Shown here in pieces: positions 43,654-53,404 of a stretch of DNA of 64,000 bases; position 1 is the first letter of the stretch; every line of letters begins with the position of its first letter. Under the pieces are notes generated by a model, which was not told where the DNA came from, ran no database searches, and saw only the letters and a list, made by a program, of their open reading frames with translations. The stretch covers positions 62,001 to 126,000 of the forward strand of contig NZ_JACJRG010000002.1 of the NCBI RefSeq assembly GCF_014697125.1, written 5' to 3'. The translations under genes and the position numbers were made by a program. Source of the stretch: Anabaena minutissima FACHB-250. GTDB taxonomy: Bacteria; Cyanobacteriota; Cyanobacteriia; Cyanobacteriales; Nostocaceae.

Positions 43654-45252
43654 TCATTCAGACTCAGGAAAAGTCTGTACCTTGCCATCAGGACTGAGAA
43701 GCACTCGAATGCGTGTATTTCGTCCGTAGCGATTGGCAGAAACAAACGGTTCACCAATCGCAGGCATCCCCACCATCTCAAAGTTCTCTCTAGCTGCCTT
43801 ACCTAATGGGTCAATACGCTCAACTGAGCCATCCACACCCACCATCAGACTATATTCTAAAGTTTGTGTAAATCCTGTAGGTGGTTGCCAGCGTCTTTTC
43901 AAGAATTCCCTGGCTTCTGCTACTTGAGGGGTGTCAAACAGTGAACTACTGCTGTTAACAGAAACTTCCGTGGGTGTGGGATTTTTCGATTCACTCCTCA
44001 ATCTGCCTACTAATGAACTAGTATTAGCCGCTTCAGAGGAAGTAGTTGCCGGAGAATTAATTCTAGCTGAGGACTGTTGCGAAGTTACTGATGAATAAGG
44101 TTGAGGAATAGTGTTGTTACTATTAGCACTCGGTAGAGTAGCCAATGGCGGCGGGAGTGGTGCGGGAATAGAAGATGGTCTTGGTGGTAAATCCCGCTTG
44201 ATAGGAAGCCCTAGTTCAGCCGGGTTGCTTGAACCTGAAGAATTAGGCTGAATTGCAATTTGCTGATTTGGTATGTTAGACGAATTGCTAGAAACTGATG
44301 GAATTTGTGTTTGGGGTAAATTTGATGTCTGTGTTGAGGTAAGAGAATCCGGTGCTAAAGCAGAATTAGAATTTGTTGTAGAGAAATCAGAATTAGGAGA
44401 TGGTAGGGTTGTCGTAGGTAAATTGGAAGTTGAAGGTAGTGGAGGAGTAGAAGTTAGAGGCAGAGATGACAAACTATTAGAAGGTGAAAGTTCAGCTTGA
44501 GGTACAGGAAAATTAGGCGATGTTGGGGCTTGTAAGGCAACTTGCGACTCTGGAGAGTCTGCAATTTTAGCTGTTTGTGGTTGTTTTTGCCGCATATTGC
44601 TAGCATATTGCCAAGTCAAAGGCGTTAAACCTACAGCTATGACGAACATTGCCGCCACAGAAACCCAGGTAGGAAAACGCACAACTGAACTACTCTGATT
44701 TAGCATTGGTAAAGCTAAGACATCTGCTGCATATTCATCTAAAGCAGTTGCCAAATCAAATAGTTGTAAAAGACTAAGTTGGATAACAGTACCAGAAGTT
44801 TGATTAGCTAAAGAACCGAGATATAAATTATGTGTTAGATGACTGTTTGATTCTAAGTAGATTTTTGAACCTGAAAATTGGGATGTAAAAGAATTTGATG
44901 TTTTAGCTAATAAAGGAACTTGCTGGAAATCTGTTAATTCCGTGTCATCAGATACCTTGGTTGAATCCTGGAGACCAGAGAAACTGAACCCAAAGCTTTC
45001 CGGTGACTGTTGTAAAAGTTCTTGTACGTAAGTAGTGACGGCATCACATAAAGCTTCCAGTTGATCGCGATCGCCTCGAATTGGCACTCGGCGTTCTTCT
45101 GGCAAAGTTGGATCATCAAAGTGTAACTCAAAGGTTAACTGCTTCAGTACAGGTTTCCCCATCCAACGAGATAAAGGAGAACTTTGCGCTAATACTTCTA
45201 GCGTACAAGTAGGAGGTGTGTAGCGACGAATGACAGAATTTGATAGAGGCAT
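43654..45252 (-). CDS. DUF4335 family membrane protein
   Basis: A 532-residue cyanobacterial protein. The N-terminal about 190 residues form DUF4335 (SNSVIRRYTPPTCTLEVLAQ, LKQLTFELHFDDP). One transmembrane helix follows at about 203-220 (WVSVAAMFVIAVGLTPLTW). A long, low-complexity Pro/Ser/Asn/Thr linker runs from about 235 to 430. A C-terminal folded part resembles TonB-type ends (AREFLKRRWQPPTGFTQTL, VDGSVERIDPLG). It lies 21 bases after the DUF3038 gene. This domain order suggests a periplasm-spanning protein; function unknown. Confidence 0.82.
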   Translation of the reverse strand: MPLSNSVIRRYTPPTCTLEVLAQSSPLSRWMGKPVLKQLTFELHFDDPTLPEERRVPIRGDRDQLEALCDAVTTYVQELLQQSPESFGFSFSGLQDSTKVSDDTELTDFQQVPLLAKTSNSFTSQFSGSKIYLESNSHLTHNLYLGSLANQTSGTVIQLSLLQLFDLATALDEYAADVLALPMLNQSSSVVRFPTWVSVAAMFVIAVGLTPLTWQYASNMRQKQPQTAKIADSPESQVALQAPTSPNFPVPQAELSPSNSLSSLPLTSTPPLPSTSNLPTTTLPSPNSDFSTTNSNSALAPDSLTSTQTSNLPQTQIPSVSSNSSNIPNQQIAIQPNSSGSSNPAELGLPIKRDLPPRPSSIPAPLPPPLATLPSANSNNTIPQPYSSVTSQQSSARINSPATTSSEAANTSSLVGRLRSESKNPTPTEVSVNSSSSLFDTPQVAEAREFLKRRWQPPTGFTQTLEYSLMVGVDGSVERIDPLGKAARENFEMVGMPAIGEPFVSANRYGRNTRIRVLLSPDGKVQTFPESE

Positions 45253-45273
45253 GGCAGAACAAAGGAGATGGTT

Positions 45274-45879
45274 TCAAATTTTTGCGGAACGGTCTATTAG
45301 TGCTAACCAGAGACGGCGGTGTCCACCAGGTGCGCTGTAAAACAGTAAATCTATCAGCAGTTTTAGTGCCAGGTGGGTAAGTAGATCCGTTGAGATTTGC
45401 TCATCCTCTTCCATGCGCTCTTGGTAAGTGTTGCAGAAAGCATCAATATAATCTCCCAGTAAAGCAACCTGATGAGGTTCTCGATTTTTTGCCGCCATTT
45501 GTTCTAGTAGCCCCACAGCACGGCGAATTAATTCCTGGTGCTGTTTTGTGAGGTAGCAGATAATCAGAACTAGCGATCGCGCTTCTTCCACATCTAGTTT
45601 TTTTCGACCTCCTTGACCTTTGCGTATCGGGTTTGACTGTCGCAGTCGCCATAAAGCTACGCGATCTGGCACTCTCGACTCCAAATTCAGATCAATTGCG
45701 GCTGAGAGCATTGCCTCAGAACCAATACCGGTTAAGGTTTCTAGTGCCAACAGCACCAAGTCTAACTGGGTTTTGATGTTTTCCCATTGGATAACATTCG
45801 GGTTGGGAAGTTTAGTTAAGTCCTCCCACTGAGAATTGGGAGTGGCTGAGTCAGTGGCCGAGTGCATAACTTTTAGCAT
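45274..45879 (-). CDS. DUF3038 family protein
   Basis: A 201-residue mostly helical cytoplasmic protein of unknown function, known from cyanobacteria next to DUF4335 genes, as here. Visible are LDLVLLALETLTGIGSEAML, a basic patch (RKGQGGRKKLDVEEARSLVL) and the C-terminal HLALKLLIDLLFYSAPGGHRRLW. It is the first gene of the two-gene operon. Confidence 0.8.
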   Translation of the reverse strand: MLKVMHSATDSATPNSQWEDLTKLPNPNVIQWENIKTQLDLVLLALETLTGIGSEAMLSAAIDLNLESRVPDRVALWRLRQSNPIRKGQGGRKKLDVEEARSLVLIICYLTKQHQELIRRAVGLLEQMAAKNREPHQVALLGDYIDAFCNTYQERMEEDEQISTDLLTHLALKLLIDLLFYSAPGGHRRLWLALIDRSAKI

Positions 45880-46518
45880 AGGTGATCAGGCTGGTAGGGG
45901 CTGTTGCTGTTACCCATTTTGAAACGAGACTATTAATGATTAAAGTTGGTTTCCTGTAAAGAAGGCAGGAGGCAGAAAGAAGTCAACAGTCAAAGGACAG
46001 AAGAGCAGATAGAAGGCAGAAGTTCTTTAATTTTGGTGTGGCAAGATTCCCTAGATTTATTTGCATTTATGTGTCTTCACTCTCTACTCCCTATTCCCTA
46101 TTCCCTACTGACAAAGCAGGAAGAAAAAGAACTAAAAGACATTAGCTCTTGCTTTGTGACTAAATGCACATTTTTTTTCTGACTCCACTTGCTTTTCTTA
46201 CTTTTGGTAAACAGCAATTGTCACTGTCTTACTCTACAAGATGAATTTTTATTTTCAACAGTGTATAAGGTGTATTTTGCTGGTGGTATTTACCAGTTTT
46301 AGCTGTTATTTCCGTACCAAAGTATAAATAAATATATCTGGATAATTTAATTTTTAATTATTAATTGCCAGCATCATCAGGTAATCAATCACCAGAGATG
46401 AATAATCAATAACTGACACCAGTTATATTTATTGCAGAAAAAAAATTTCCTAATTTGTTACTGGGTATTGAGAATTACTTTTCTCCCCTTGCCCTCCCCT
46501 GCTTCCTTCTCCCCAATC
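45880..46518. other. Intergenic region without gene
   Basis: A 640-base gap with gcagga/gcagaa-type purine repeats (about 45957-46020) and ctattcc-type heptamers (about 46086-46108), then AT-rich DNA. No gene, RNA motif or strong terminator was found. Confidence 0.5.
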
Positions 46519-49053
46519 TCAAGAAATATAGGCAATAGTGACCCCACTACCACCATCAGCTTGTTCTGCTATTTCAAAGCGGCTGACTCTGGAATGATGT
46601 TGTAAAAAGGCTTGAACACCTTGACGCAATTTGCCAGTGCCGTAACCGTGAATAATCCAGATTTGACCATGAGCTTCAGAAATGGCTTTATCTAGAATGT
46701 ATTCGGCATCAGCTACCCGTTTACCGCGTAAATCGACAGTATTTTGGGAAGTCCGAATGACTGGGGCTGTTGGGGGTGGTGGTGTGACTGTAGCTGGGCT
46801 AGGTTTTGGTTTAGTGACTGGTTCGGGTTTTTGACCATCAAGAGATTCGATATCTTCTAGCTTGACACTCATCTTCATAATCCCAAAGCGGACGCTGAAC
46901 TCGCCATCTTCATCGGGGGCGGTTAAAACTTCTGCTGTTTGTCCAAACTGGGACAGCCGAATGCGATCGCCTACTTTGGGCATGAAGCCAATTTTTGGTT
47001 TAGGCGGTGGTGCTGGCTGATATTTTTGGGTAATTTGATTTAAAGTGTTAGTTGCTTGTTGGGCATCTTGGGCTGTGGGTGTACCCTGTTGCAAGCGGCG
47101 AATTACTTTGGCAATTTCACCTTTAGCTTGAGTAATTGCTTGCTGGACTGCCATTTCCTGAGAAGCCTTTAAAGACTGTTCCCTTTCCTCTAACGCTGAG
47201 GCTTTGGCTGATACTTCTTTATATAAACGTTCCGCTTGTTGTAATAATTTTTGTGCTTCTGCGGCTTTGGTTTCCTGGCTACGGCGTTGGGCTTCTAAAC
47301 CAGCAATTACCTGATTTACCTCGTCTGTGGCCTCTCCCACTTGGGTTTTTGCCTGTTCTACAACTTCAGGTTTCAAACCCAAACGTAGGGCGATCGCTAA
47401 AGCATTAGAACGTCCAGGAATCCCCCAAAGTAGACGGTAGGTGGGCGATAAGGTCGCCTCATCAAACTCTACCGAAGCGTTTTCAAACCGCGCATCTTCA
47501 TATTTGAGGGCTTTCAATTCCCCAAAGTGAGTTGTAGCGATGGTTAGCTGGGAATGATCAGCCAAGTATTGTAAAAGGGCGATCGCTAAAGCACTCCCTT
47601 CCACCGGATCTGTACCCGCGCCAACTTCATCAAGTAATACCAGAGATTGAGCATAGTCTATTGCTCCTTTTTCTTCTCCTTCTTCTTCTTCTTCCCTGTC
47701 ACCTGTCACCTGTCCCCTGTCACCTATCCCCTGTCCCCTCTCCCCTGTCCCTAACGCATTCAAAATTCTACTAATGCGACGAATGTGACCAGAGAAAGTA
47801 GATAAACTTTGCTGTAAGGATTGTTCATCACCAATATCTGCCAATACTTGGTCAAACCAGGGCATTTCTACTGGTTCACGGGCTGGTACAAATAAACCCA
47901 CTTTGGCCATCAATGCTGCCAATCCTAGGGTCTTTAGCGTGACAGTTTTACCGCCAGTGTTAGGCCCAGTAATTGTCACTACTTTAATATTTGGGCTGAT
48001 TAACAAATCAACAGGAATCACAGCATGACCTTGTTCGTGTTGCTGTTGCCATACCAATAAGGGATGGCGTAGCTGCCGTAATGTGATGATTTCCTGTTCT
48101 GCGCGGTCTATAAATCTAGGGGGATTAGCTTGCAGCCATAAACTATATCTAGCTCTGGCGGTTGCCAAATCCAATGTTGTGACAATTGCCAATAACCTTT
48201 CTAAATCTGGCTTGACGGCTGCCACTTGCTCCGTCAAAGCGCGGCGTACCGCTTCTTCTTCTGCTTGCTCTCTTCTAATTGTCTGCCGCAATTGGTTGCC
48301 TATTGGCACAATCGAATTCGGCTCTATATAAAGGGTTGCGCCACTAGTCGAGGTGTCATGGACAATACCGGGAATAGCATCTTTTTGCGGTGCTTTTACC
48401 GGAATGACAAAGCGATCGCCTCTTTGAGTAATAATTTGTTCTTGGACTGCCCCAGATTTTGCCTGTAAGATATTTTGCAGCTTTTGGGTAATTTGGCTGC
48501 GTAATCTTCGCAATTCGATGCGAATTTCTCCGAGTTTTTGGCTAGCGCGGTCAGTTACTTGTCCCCGTTCATCAATACAACGGTGAATCTCTTGCTCTAA
48601 TTCAGGATAAGTCCGTAAATCGGCAACTAATTCATTTAATATCGGCAAATCTTCGTGGTTATCAATGACACGCCGTAAATTTCTTGCCCCTGCTAAGGTA
48701 GTTGCGATCGCCAATAATTCATCCCCTGCCAAAATTCCTTGGAGTTCTGCCCGTTCTAGGGAGTCTCCAATATCTTGAACTCCCTCAAAAGATAATCCGG
48801 CAGTCAGGCGAGTTTCCAGTTGATAGACTTCTTTGGTTTGTGCTAACAACTGCTCACTTCCTGCTTGAGATGTAGGAATTTGCAGACGCAGGGATGCGAT
48901 CGCCCCTAATTTAGTGGCGGCAAACGTGGAAAGGTGCTGGCATAAGCGATGCCATTCTAGTAATTCTAAGGTTTCAGATTGGATCAAGGCTGCAATATCA
49001 AATCTGACAAGTATCGTATCAATTCTAGCTCCCAGAAGGCTTAACCGTGACAT
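46519..49053 (-). CDS. mutS2: Endonuclease MutS2
   Basis: An 844-residue MutS-family ATPase with a C-terminal Smr nuclease domain, linked to suppression of recombination and rescue of collided ribosomes. The core has ITQRGDRFVIPVKAPQK, a Walker A GPNTGGKT (about 363-370), the family segment VGLFVPAREP, Walker B SLVLLDEVGAGTDP, and a coiled-coil clamp (about 575-690). The Smr domain is at the end (VDLRGKRVADAEYILD, IIHGYGTGKL). Between Walker A and B, residues about 432-460 (GERGQGIGDRGQVTGDREEE) are coded by heptamer and trinucleotide repeats; this insert is not part of the normal protein. Confidence 0.93.
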   Translation of the reverse strand: MSRLSLLGARIDTILVRFDIAALIQSETLELLEWHRLCQHLSTFAATKLGAIASLRLQIPTSQAGSEQLLAQTKEVYQLETRLTAGLSFEGVQDIGDSLERAELQGILAGDELLAIATTLAGARNLRRVIDNHEDLPILNELVADLRTYPELEQEIHRCIDERGQVTDRASQKLGEIRIELRRLRSQITQKLQNILQAKSGAVQEQIITQRGDRFVIPVKAPQKDAIPGIVHDTSTSGATLYIEPNSIVPIGNQLRQTIRREQAEEEAVRRALTEQVAAVKPDLERLLAIVTTLDLATARARYSLWLQANPPRFIDRAEQEIITLRQLRHPLLVWQQQHEQGHAVIPVDLLISPNIKVVTITGPNTGGKTVTLKTLGLAALMAKVGLFVPAREPVEMPWFDQVLADIGDEQSLQQSLSTFSGHIRRISRILNALGTGERGQGIGDRGQVTGDREEEEEGEEKGAIDYAQSLVLLDEVGAGTDPVEGSALAIALLQYLADHSQLTIATTHFGELKALKYEDARFENASVEFDEATLSPTYRLLWGIPGRSNALAIALRLGLKPEVVEQAKTQVGEATDEVNQVIAGLEAQRRSQETKAAEAQKLLQQAERLYKEVSAKASALEEREQSLKASQEMAVQQAITQAKGEIAKVIRRLQQGTPTAQDAQQATNTLNQITQKYQPAPPPKPKIGFMPKVGDRIRLSQFGQTAEVLTAPDEDGEFSVRFGIMKMSVKLEDIESLDGQKPEPVTKPKPSPATVTPPPPTAPVIRTSQNTVDLRGKRVADAEYILDKAISEAHGQIWIIHGYGTGKLRQGVQAFLQHHSRVSRFEIAEQADGGSGVTIAYIS
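47671..47749. repeat. Repeat array inside the mutS2 coding region
   Basis: Eight heptamers of the ccctgtc/acctgtc type (47694-47749) are joined to a cttctt trinucleotide run (47671-47693). The unit is the complement of the intergenic arrays at 14408 and 29586. The reading frame stays open through it. Confidence 0.92.
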
Positions 49054-49168
49054 CCTTCATACACTGATTTGGATTACCCATTGAGCCTGGGGGACTTAAA
49101 CAAAAATATATTTCCTTTAGACTCTTTTTCAACCCCAATTCCCAATTCCCAGCCTCTAGTTATTTAAT

Positions 49169-49204
49169 TTTGACTTTTGACTTTTGATTTTTGACTTTTG
49201 ACTT
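49169..49204. repeat. Heptamer tandem repeat (gactttt)
   Basis: Five gactttt-type units lie between mutS2 and guaB3. Confidence 0.85.
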
Positions 49205-49288
49205 GATTAGTCCCCAGTCAAAAAAACGCTGCAATTTAGCTCACAATTTGATACCCTAGCTAGAACAGAATTAAGAAAAGTTAACAGC

Positions 49289-50452
49289 GTGGAAATTCAA
49301 CTTGGGCGGGGAAAGACAGCTCGCAGAGCCTATGGCATTGATGAAATTGCTCTAGCCCCCGGTAACAGAACACTCGATCCGAGTTTAGCCGATACTCGCT
49401 GGAAAATCGGTAATATTGAGCGAGAAATCCCCATCATTGCCAGTGCAATGGATGGTGTTGTCGATGTGGGCATGGCTGTAAAGTTGTCACAACTAGGCGC
49501 GTTGGGTGTTCTCAACCTAGAGGGTATCCAAACTCGCTATCTTGACCCGAATCCAATTTTGGATCGGATTGCATCGGTAGGGAAAGATGAATTTGTCTCT
49601 TTGATGCAGGAACTTTATGCCGAACCAATTAAACCAGAATTAATTGAAAAACGTATTCAGGAAATTAAACAACAAGGTGGTATCGCCGCCGTTAGTGCTA
49701 CTCCAGTAGGTGCTAGCAAATACGGTGAAGTGGTAGCAAAAGCTGGGGCAGATTTATTTTTTATCCAAGCTACAGTGGTTTCCACTGCCCACCTATCCCC
49801 AGACACCATTACGCCCCTTGATTTAGCAGAATTCTGTCGTTCTATGCCCATCCCCGTGGTTTTGGGGAACTGCGTGACTTATGAAGTCACTTTGAACTTA
49901 TTGAAAGCTGGGGCTGCTGCCGTATTAGTAGGGATTGGCCCTGGTGCAGCTTGTACCTCTCGTGGTGTATTGGGTGTGGGTGTACCCCAAGCCACTGCGA
50001 TCGCTGATTGCGCCGCCGCCCGTGATGAATACTTCCAAGAAACTGGTAATTATATCCCCATCATTGCTGATGGTGGTTTAATCACCGGTGGCGACATCTG
50101 TAAATGTATTGCCTGTGGTGCAGATGGTGTGATGATCGGTTCTCCCTTTGCAAGAGCCGCAGAAGCCCCAGGAAGGGGCTATCACTGGGGTATGGCGACT
50201 CCTAGCCCAATATTGCCCCGTGGGACGCGAATTCGCGTTGGTACGACTGGCTCTTTAGAACAAATTCTCATTGGCCCCGCAGGATTAGATGATGGCACTC
50301 ATAACCTTTTGGGTGCTTTAAAAACTAGCATGGGGACTTTAGGAGCAAAAAATCTCAAAGAAATGCAGCAAGTTGAAGTCGTTATTGCTCCTTCTTTGTT
50401 AACCGAAGGTAAGGTTTACCAAAAAGCTCAACAGTTAGGTATGGGTAAATAA
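49289..50452 (+). CDS. guaB3: GuaB3 family protein (IMPDH-related)
   Basis: A 387-residue TIM-barrel enzyme of the IMP dehydrogenase/GMP reductase superfamily, in the GuaB3 group of cyanobacteria and actinobacteria. It lacks the CBS domains of GuaB. It has the active-site loop [15 protein letters not shown] with the catalytic Cys, and the substrate motif [20 protein letters not shown] (in pieces). Recent work on a cyanobacterial member reports GMP reductase activity, so IMP dehydrogenase should not be assumed. Start is a GTG at 49289. It lies upstream of Yfr1 and trxA, a synteny seen in other cyanobacteria. Confidence 0.9.
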   Translation: MEIQLGRGKTARRAYGIDEIALAPGNRTLDPSLADTRWKIGNIEREIPIIASAMDGVVDVGMAVKLSQLGALGVLNLEGIQTRYLDPNPILDRIASVGKDEFVSLMQELYAEPIKPELIEKRIQEIKQQGGIAAVSATPVGASKYGEVVAKAGADLFFIQATVVSTAHLSPDTITPLDLAEFCRSMPIPVVLGNCVTYEVTLNLLKAGAAAVLVGIGPGAACTSRGVLGVGVPQATAIADCAAARDEYFQETGNYIPIIADGGLITGGDICKCIACGADGVMIGSPFARAAEAPGRGYHWGMATPSPILPRGTRIRVGTTGSLEQILIGPAGLDDGTHNLLGALKTSMGTLGAKNLKEMQQVEVVIAPSLLTEGKVYQKAQQLGMGK

Positions 50453-50738
50453 AGGGCATAGGGGATAGAGAATAGCTTGAAAAGGCTAAGTTTTTAATAG
50501 AGTAATGAGTGACAGTTATAAAATCACAGAAAAAATCATTATTTCTTAAACTCCTATACTCCTATACCCCTACACACCTACACCCTCAACCATTGAACTA
50601 GAGAATAGGGAATAGAAAAATATCTTCTCATTCCCAATACCTAATAAATACCTAATCCTTAATAGATAAATACTTTGAATCCTCAAGAAATTTTTTCCAG
50701 AGTTTTAAACATTCACTGGAAAAATCACATCTGTCGCC

Positions 50739-50744
50739 TACAAT
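50739..50744 (+). promoter_or_regulatory. Yfr1 -10 box
   Basis: The sequence tacaat lies seven bases before the proposed Yfr1 start. No good -35 box is visible. Confidence 0.6.
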
Positions 50745-50750
50745 AGAGAT

Positions 50751-50822
50751 AGCGGAGACGCATGTTTCCGTTCACTCCTCACACCACACTCCGCCCGGAC
50801 TACTGTTCGGGCGGTTCCTTTT
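50751..50822 (+). ncRNA. yfr1: Small regulatory RNA Yfr1
   Basis: The segment contains the invariant Yfr1 core actcctcacac (50774-50784) in an unpaired stretch between a 5' hairpin (cggaga...tttccg, about 50753-50770) and a 3' terminator hairpin (ccgcccg/cgggcgg, 50791-50797 and 50808-50814) followed by a T-rich tail. A tacaat box at 50739-50744 fits a start near 50751, so about 72 bases. The guaB3-yfr1-trxA position is the known one. Yfr1 acts as an antisense regulator of outer-membrane porin-type mRNAs in other species. Confidence 0.92.
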
Positions 50823-50949
50823 GTCTTTACGTTTGTGAATAAATTCTGGAGTTCTTTGCAAATATACATCCTTCTATTTCTGTCCGATGTTTTTGCTATG
50901 GTAGAATTTTCACGAAAGTCAGAAATATAATTGGCAAAGGTTTTTAGGC

Positions 50950-51273
50950 ATGTCAGCAGCCGCACAAGTTACAGATTCTACTTTTAAGCAAGAGGTACTC
51001 GACAGCGATGTACCTGTTTTAGTTGATTTTTGGGCCCCTTGGTGTGGGCCTTGCAGAATGGTAGCACCTGTCGTTGAGGAAATTGCATCTCAGTACGAAG
51101 GTCAACTAAAAGTCGTGAAAGTCAACACGGATGAAAATCCCCAAGTTGCCAGTCAGTACGGTATCCGCAGCATCCCCACCCTGATGATCTTTAAAGATGG
51201 GCAAAAGGTTGACATGGTAGTTGGTGCAGTACCCAAAACTACATTAGCTAACACTTTGGAAAAGTATCTTTGA
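50950..51273 (+). CDS. trxA: Thioredoxin
   Basis: A 107-residue m-type thioredoxin, the cytoplasmic dithiol carrier that activates Calvin-cycle and other enzymes. It has the active site [17 protein letters not shown] (Cys at about 33 and 36), the cis-proline segment [12 protein letters not shown] and the typical end. Length and fold pattern are standard. It follows Yfr1 by 127 bases and ends at a strong hairpin. Confidence 0.97.
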   Translation: MSAAAQVTDSTFKQEVLDSDVPVLVDFWAPWCGPCRMVAPVVEEIASQYEGQLKVVKVNTDENPQVASQYGIRSIPTLMIFKDGQKVDMVVGAVPKTTLANTLEKYL

Positions 51274-51344
51274 AACTCAATCAGTAATCAATGTCTGTTG
51301 AGTAGTCGATTAGTGATTAAATTTGAGTCAATATTTGTCAGTAA

Positions 51345-51386
51345 GTTTGTGAGGTGATCAATTTCGCGCCTCACAAACATTTTATT
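51345..51386 (+). terminator. Terminator after trxA
   Basis: Ten-base-pair hairpin gtttgtgagg/cctcacaaac (51345-51354 and 51369-51378) followed by attttatt, 70 bases after the trxA stop. Confidence 0.8.
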
Positions 51387-51486
51387 GATACAGCAGTCAA
51401 AATCCCACTAACAAATTGTGGGGAATAGAAACTGGGGACTGGTGACAAGAAAGCAGGGGAAGCAGGGGAAGATAGGGAAGAAAAAA

Positions 51487-51530
51487 CCCAATGCCCAATT
51501 TCCAATGCCCAATTCCCAATTCCCAATTCC
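51487..51530. repeat. Heptamer tandem repeat (cccaatt/cccaatg)
   Basis: About six units, partly degenerate, upstream of the LOG gene. The 5' flank is a gcaggggaa-type repeat (51451-51470). Confidence 0.8.
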
Positions 51531-51619
51531 TAATGGCTTGCAGCAAGGCAAAAATTAAAGATTGATATATTACACACCAAAATTAGGTAAAATGTAATGC
51601 CATTGTGTTGGCAGTTCTC

Positions 51620-52690
51620 ATGACTTCATCTGCGTCGTTTGACACATTCGAGTCTCTCCAAGCGGATATCGCTGGATTAATTGATCGCTTACCGACTTTA
51701 AAGCATCAGCAACTCATTCAGCAGGCTTTAGCTACCATCATTCGCCTAGCTGATAGTGATATTGATCGCCTCGATTGGAAGATACTATCTGCTTCTCTAG
51801 CAGATATGGAGCGAGGCTTTGAGCTATTTTATGATTATCGGCACGTCCGCAAAGTGACTATTTTTGGGTCGGCTCGTCTCTCTTCAGCAACCCCAGAGTA
51901 CCAAATGGCTCTACAATTTGGGCGTGCTGTCACCAAATTGGGCTTTATGGTCATGACTGGTGGCGGCGGTGGAATTATGGAGGCTGGTCATCAAGGTGCG
52001 GGACGAGAAAATTCTTTTGGCCTAAATATTCAGTTACCTTTTGAACAGGAAGCTAACCCAATTATTGAGGGCGATCCTAAACTGATTCATTTTAAATATT
52101 TCTTTACCCGCAAATTATTTCTTCTCAAAGAAAGTGATGCTGTCGCCTTATTCCCTGGCGGCTTTGGCACTCAAGATGAAGCTTTTGAGTGTATGACGTT
52201 GAGCCAGACGGGTAAATTTGGCCCTGTACCCGTGGTTTTAATCGACCACCCCGGCGGTGATTATTGGCAATCTTGGAGTCAATACATTAATGAGCATTTG
52301 GTAAAAGAAGGTCTGGTCAGTCCTGAAGATCCCAGTCTTTATACTGTCACCGATAACTTGGAAGTAGCTTGTGATGCTATTACCCGTTTTTACCAGGTTT
52401 ATCACTCTAGTCGCTATGTAGGTGATCAGTTGGTAATTCGCTTAATGCAAGAATTATCAGATGCAGAAGTGGAATATCTCAATGATCAATTTAGCGACAT
52501 TATTGTCAAAGGGCGAATTGAAAAAAGTCCGACGTTACCCCAAGAAAACCAGGACGAAACTTTTGACCTACCACGGATAGTTTTATACTTTAATCAAAGA
52601 GATTTAGGACGCTTATATCAAATGATTGCGGCAATCAACCAGATGGGAATGTCTTCTGTAAAAGAGCAATTACATCCAGAAAAAAAATAG
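51620..52690 (+). CDS. LOG family protein (Rossmann fold)
   Basis: A 356-residue protein with the LOG/lysine-decarboxylase-like fold: VMTGGGGGIMEAGHQGA and the signature PGGFGTQDEAFECMTL. Members hydrolyse nucleotide monophosphates, some releasing cytokinin-type bases; this longer group with an N-terminal helical part (about 1-75) and a C-terminal extension after about residue 260 is typical of cyanobacteria and not characterised. I start at the ATG at 51620 (MTSSASFDTF); a GTG at 51605 is also in frame. It ends at a strong terminator. Confidence 0.87.
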   Translation: MTSSASFDTFESLQADIAGLIDRLPTLKHQQLIQQALATIIRLADSDIDRLDWKILSASLADMERGFELFYDYRHVRKVTIFGSARLSSATPEYQMALQFGRAVTKLGFMVMTGGGGGIMEAGHQGAGRENSFGLNIQLPFEQEANPIIEGDPKLIHFKYFFTRKLFLLKESDAVALFPGGFGTQDEAFECMTLSQTGKFGPVPVVLIDHPGGDYWQSWSQYINEHLVKEGLVSPEDPSLYTVTDNLEVACDAITRFYQVYHSSRYVGDQLVIRLMQELSDAEVEYLNDQFSDIIVKGRIEKSPTLPQENQDETFDLPRIVLYFNQRDLGRLYQMIAAINQMGMSSVKEQLHPEKK

Positions 52691-52727
52691 ATATTTGGTA
52701 TTGATTTTTGATAATTGCGCCACTTCA

Positions 52728-52760
52728 GAACCCCGGTTTATCAAAGAAACCGGGGTTCTT
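52728..52760 (+). terminator. Terminator after the LOG gene
   Basis: Twelve-base-pair hairpin gaaccccggttt/aaaccggggttc with a seven-base loop, 38 bases after the stop codon. Confidence 0.8.
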
Positions 52761-52953
52761 GGCTCTCACGCACTAATTACTAAATTTCCTGGACTTTAAA
52801 CAGATTAAGCTTAATAGAAAATTAGCTTATGCTAATAACGTAGAGATAGATTACGCACTATGAATTAAATAATAAACCCTGACAGATAAACTGTATTGCT
52901 CGGTTGCTAAATACTGCCTCTTGTGACACTATCGCTATATCCACATCAATAAA

Positions 52954-52980
52954 AAAGAGAGCGTTTTAACTGCTCTCTTT
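52954..52980 (-). terminator. Terminator of the small membrane protein gene
   Basis: Hairpin aaagagagc/gctctcttt (52954-52962, 52972-52980), with A residues on the plus strand (T on the minus strand) beyond it. It lies 30 bases after the 53011 gene end. Confidence 0.75.
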
Positions 52981-53010
52981 AGTGTTCTATCTATAAATAT
53001 CTTTATTATT

Positions 53011-53196
53011 TTACTTTTTAGGCACTCGTTTAGGCTGAGAGTTTTCTTCCTCTTTTTTGGAAATTTGGACAATCATGTAAGATGCGTGTCCAAACATCCC
53101 AATATAAGCTTTATCAAGTACAGCTAAGTAGCAAGATACGATTAGCATAGAAACACTGATAGCCGCAAAGCATTTGCTGTCTAATAACTTTCTCAT
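53011..53196 (-). CDS. Small membrane protein, unknown
   Basis: A 61-residue protein with one hydrophobic segment (CFAAISVSMLIVSCYLAVL, about 9-27), a second weaker one (IGMFGHASYMIVQI) and a charged C-terminus (KKEEENSQPKRVPKK). On the minus strand aaggag lies six bases before the ATG, and a terminator follows, so the gene is likely real. No family recognised. Confidence 0.6.
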   Translation of the reverse strand: MRKLLDSKCFAAISVSMLIVSCYLAVLDKAYIGMFGHASYMIVQISKKEEENSQPKRVPKK

Positions 53197-53404
53197 GGTA
53201 TCTCCTTAAGGAAAACAGTAGTTAAGGAAACACAAGTCAAAGACTATTTGTTTTTTGGAAATAAAAGAGCTTTACGTTACATAAAATATACTCTTATTTA
53301 AGTACGGTAGTAAGTGTAAAAATACTGAAATATTATTATCACCAACCAGAGAAAATTTTCTACAAAAAATGGGAACACTAGGATTACTAACTGAGAGGGT
53401 TTTT

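Noticed and set aside
45946..46182. Plus-strand frame of 78 codons
   Set aside because: It is made mainly of purine-rich and ctattcc repeats (SLLPIPYSLL) in an intergenic region.
49289..50452. Annotating the gene as IMP dehydrogenase GuaB
   Set aside because: It lacks CBS domains and is too short; it belongs to the GuaB3 group, for which a different activity is reported.
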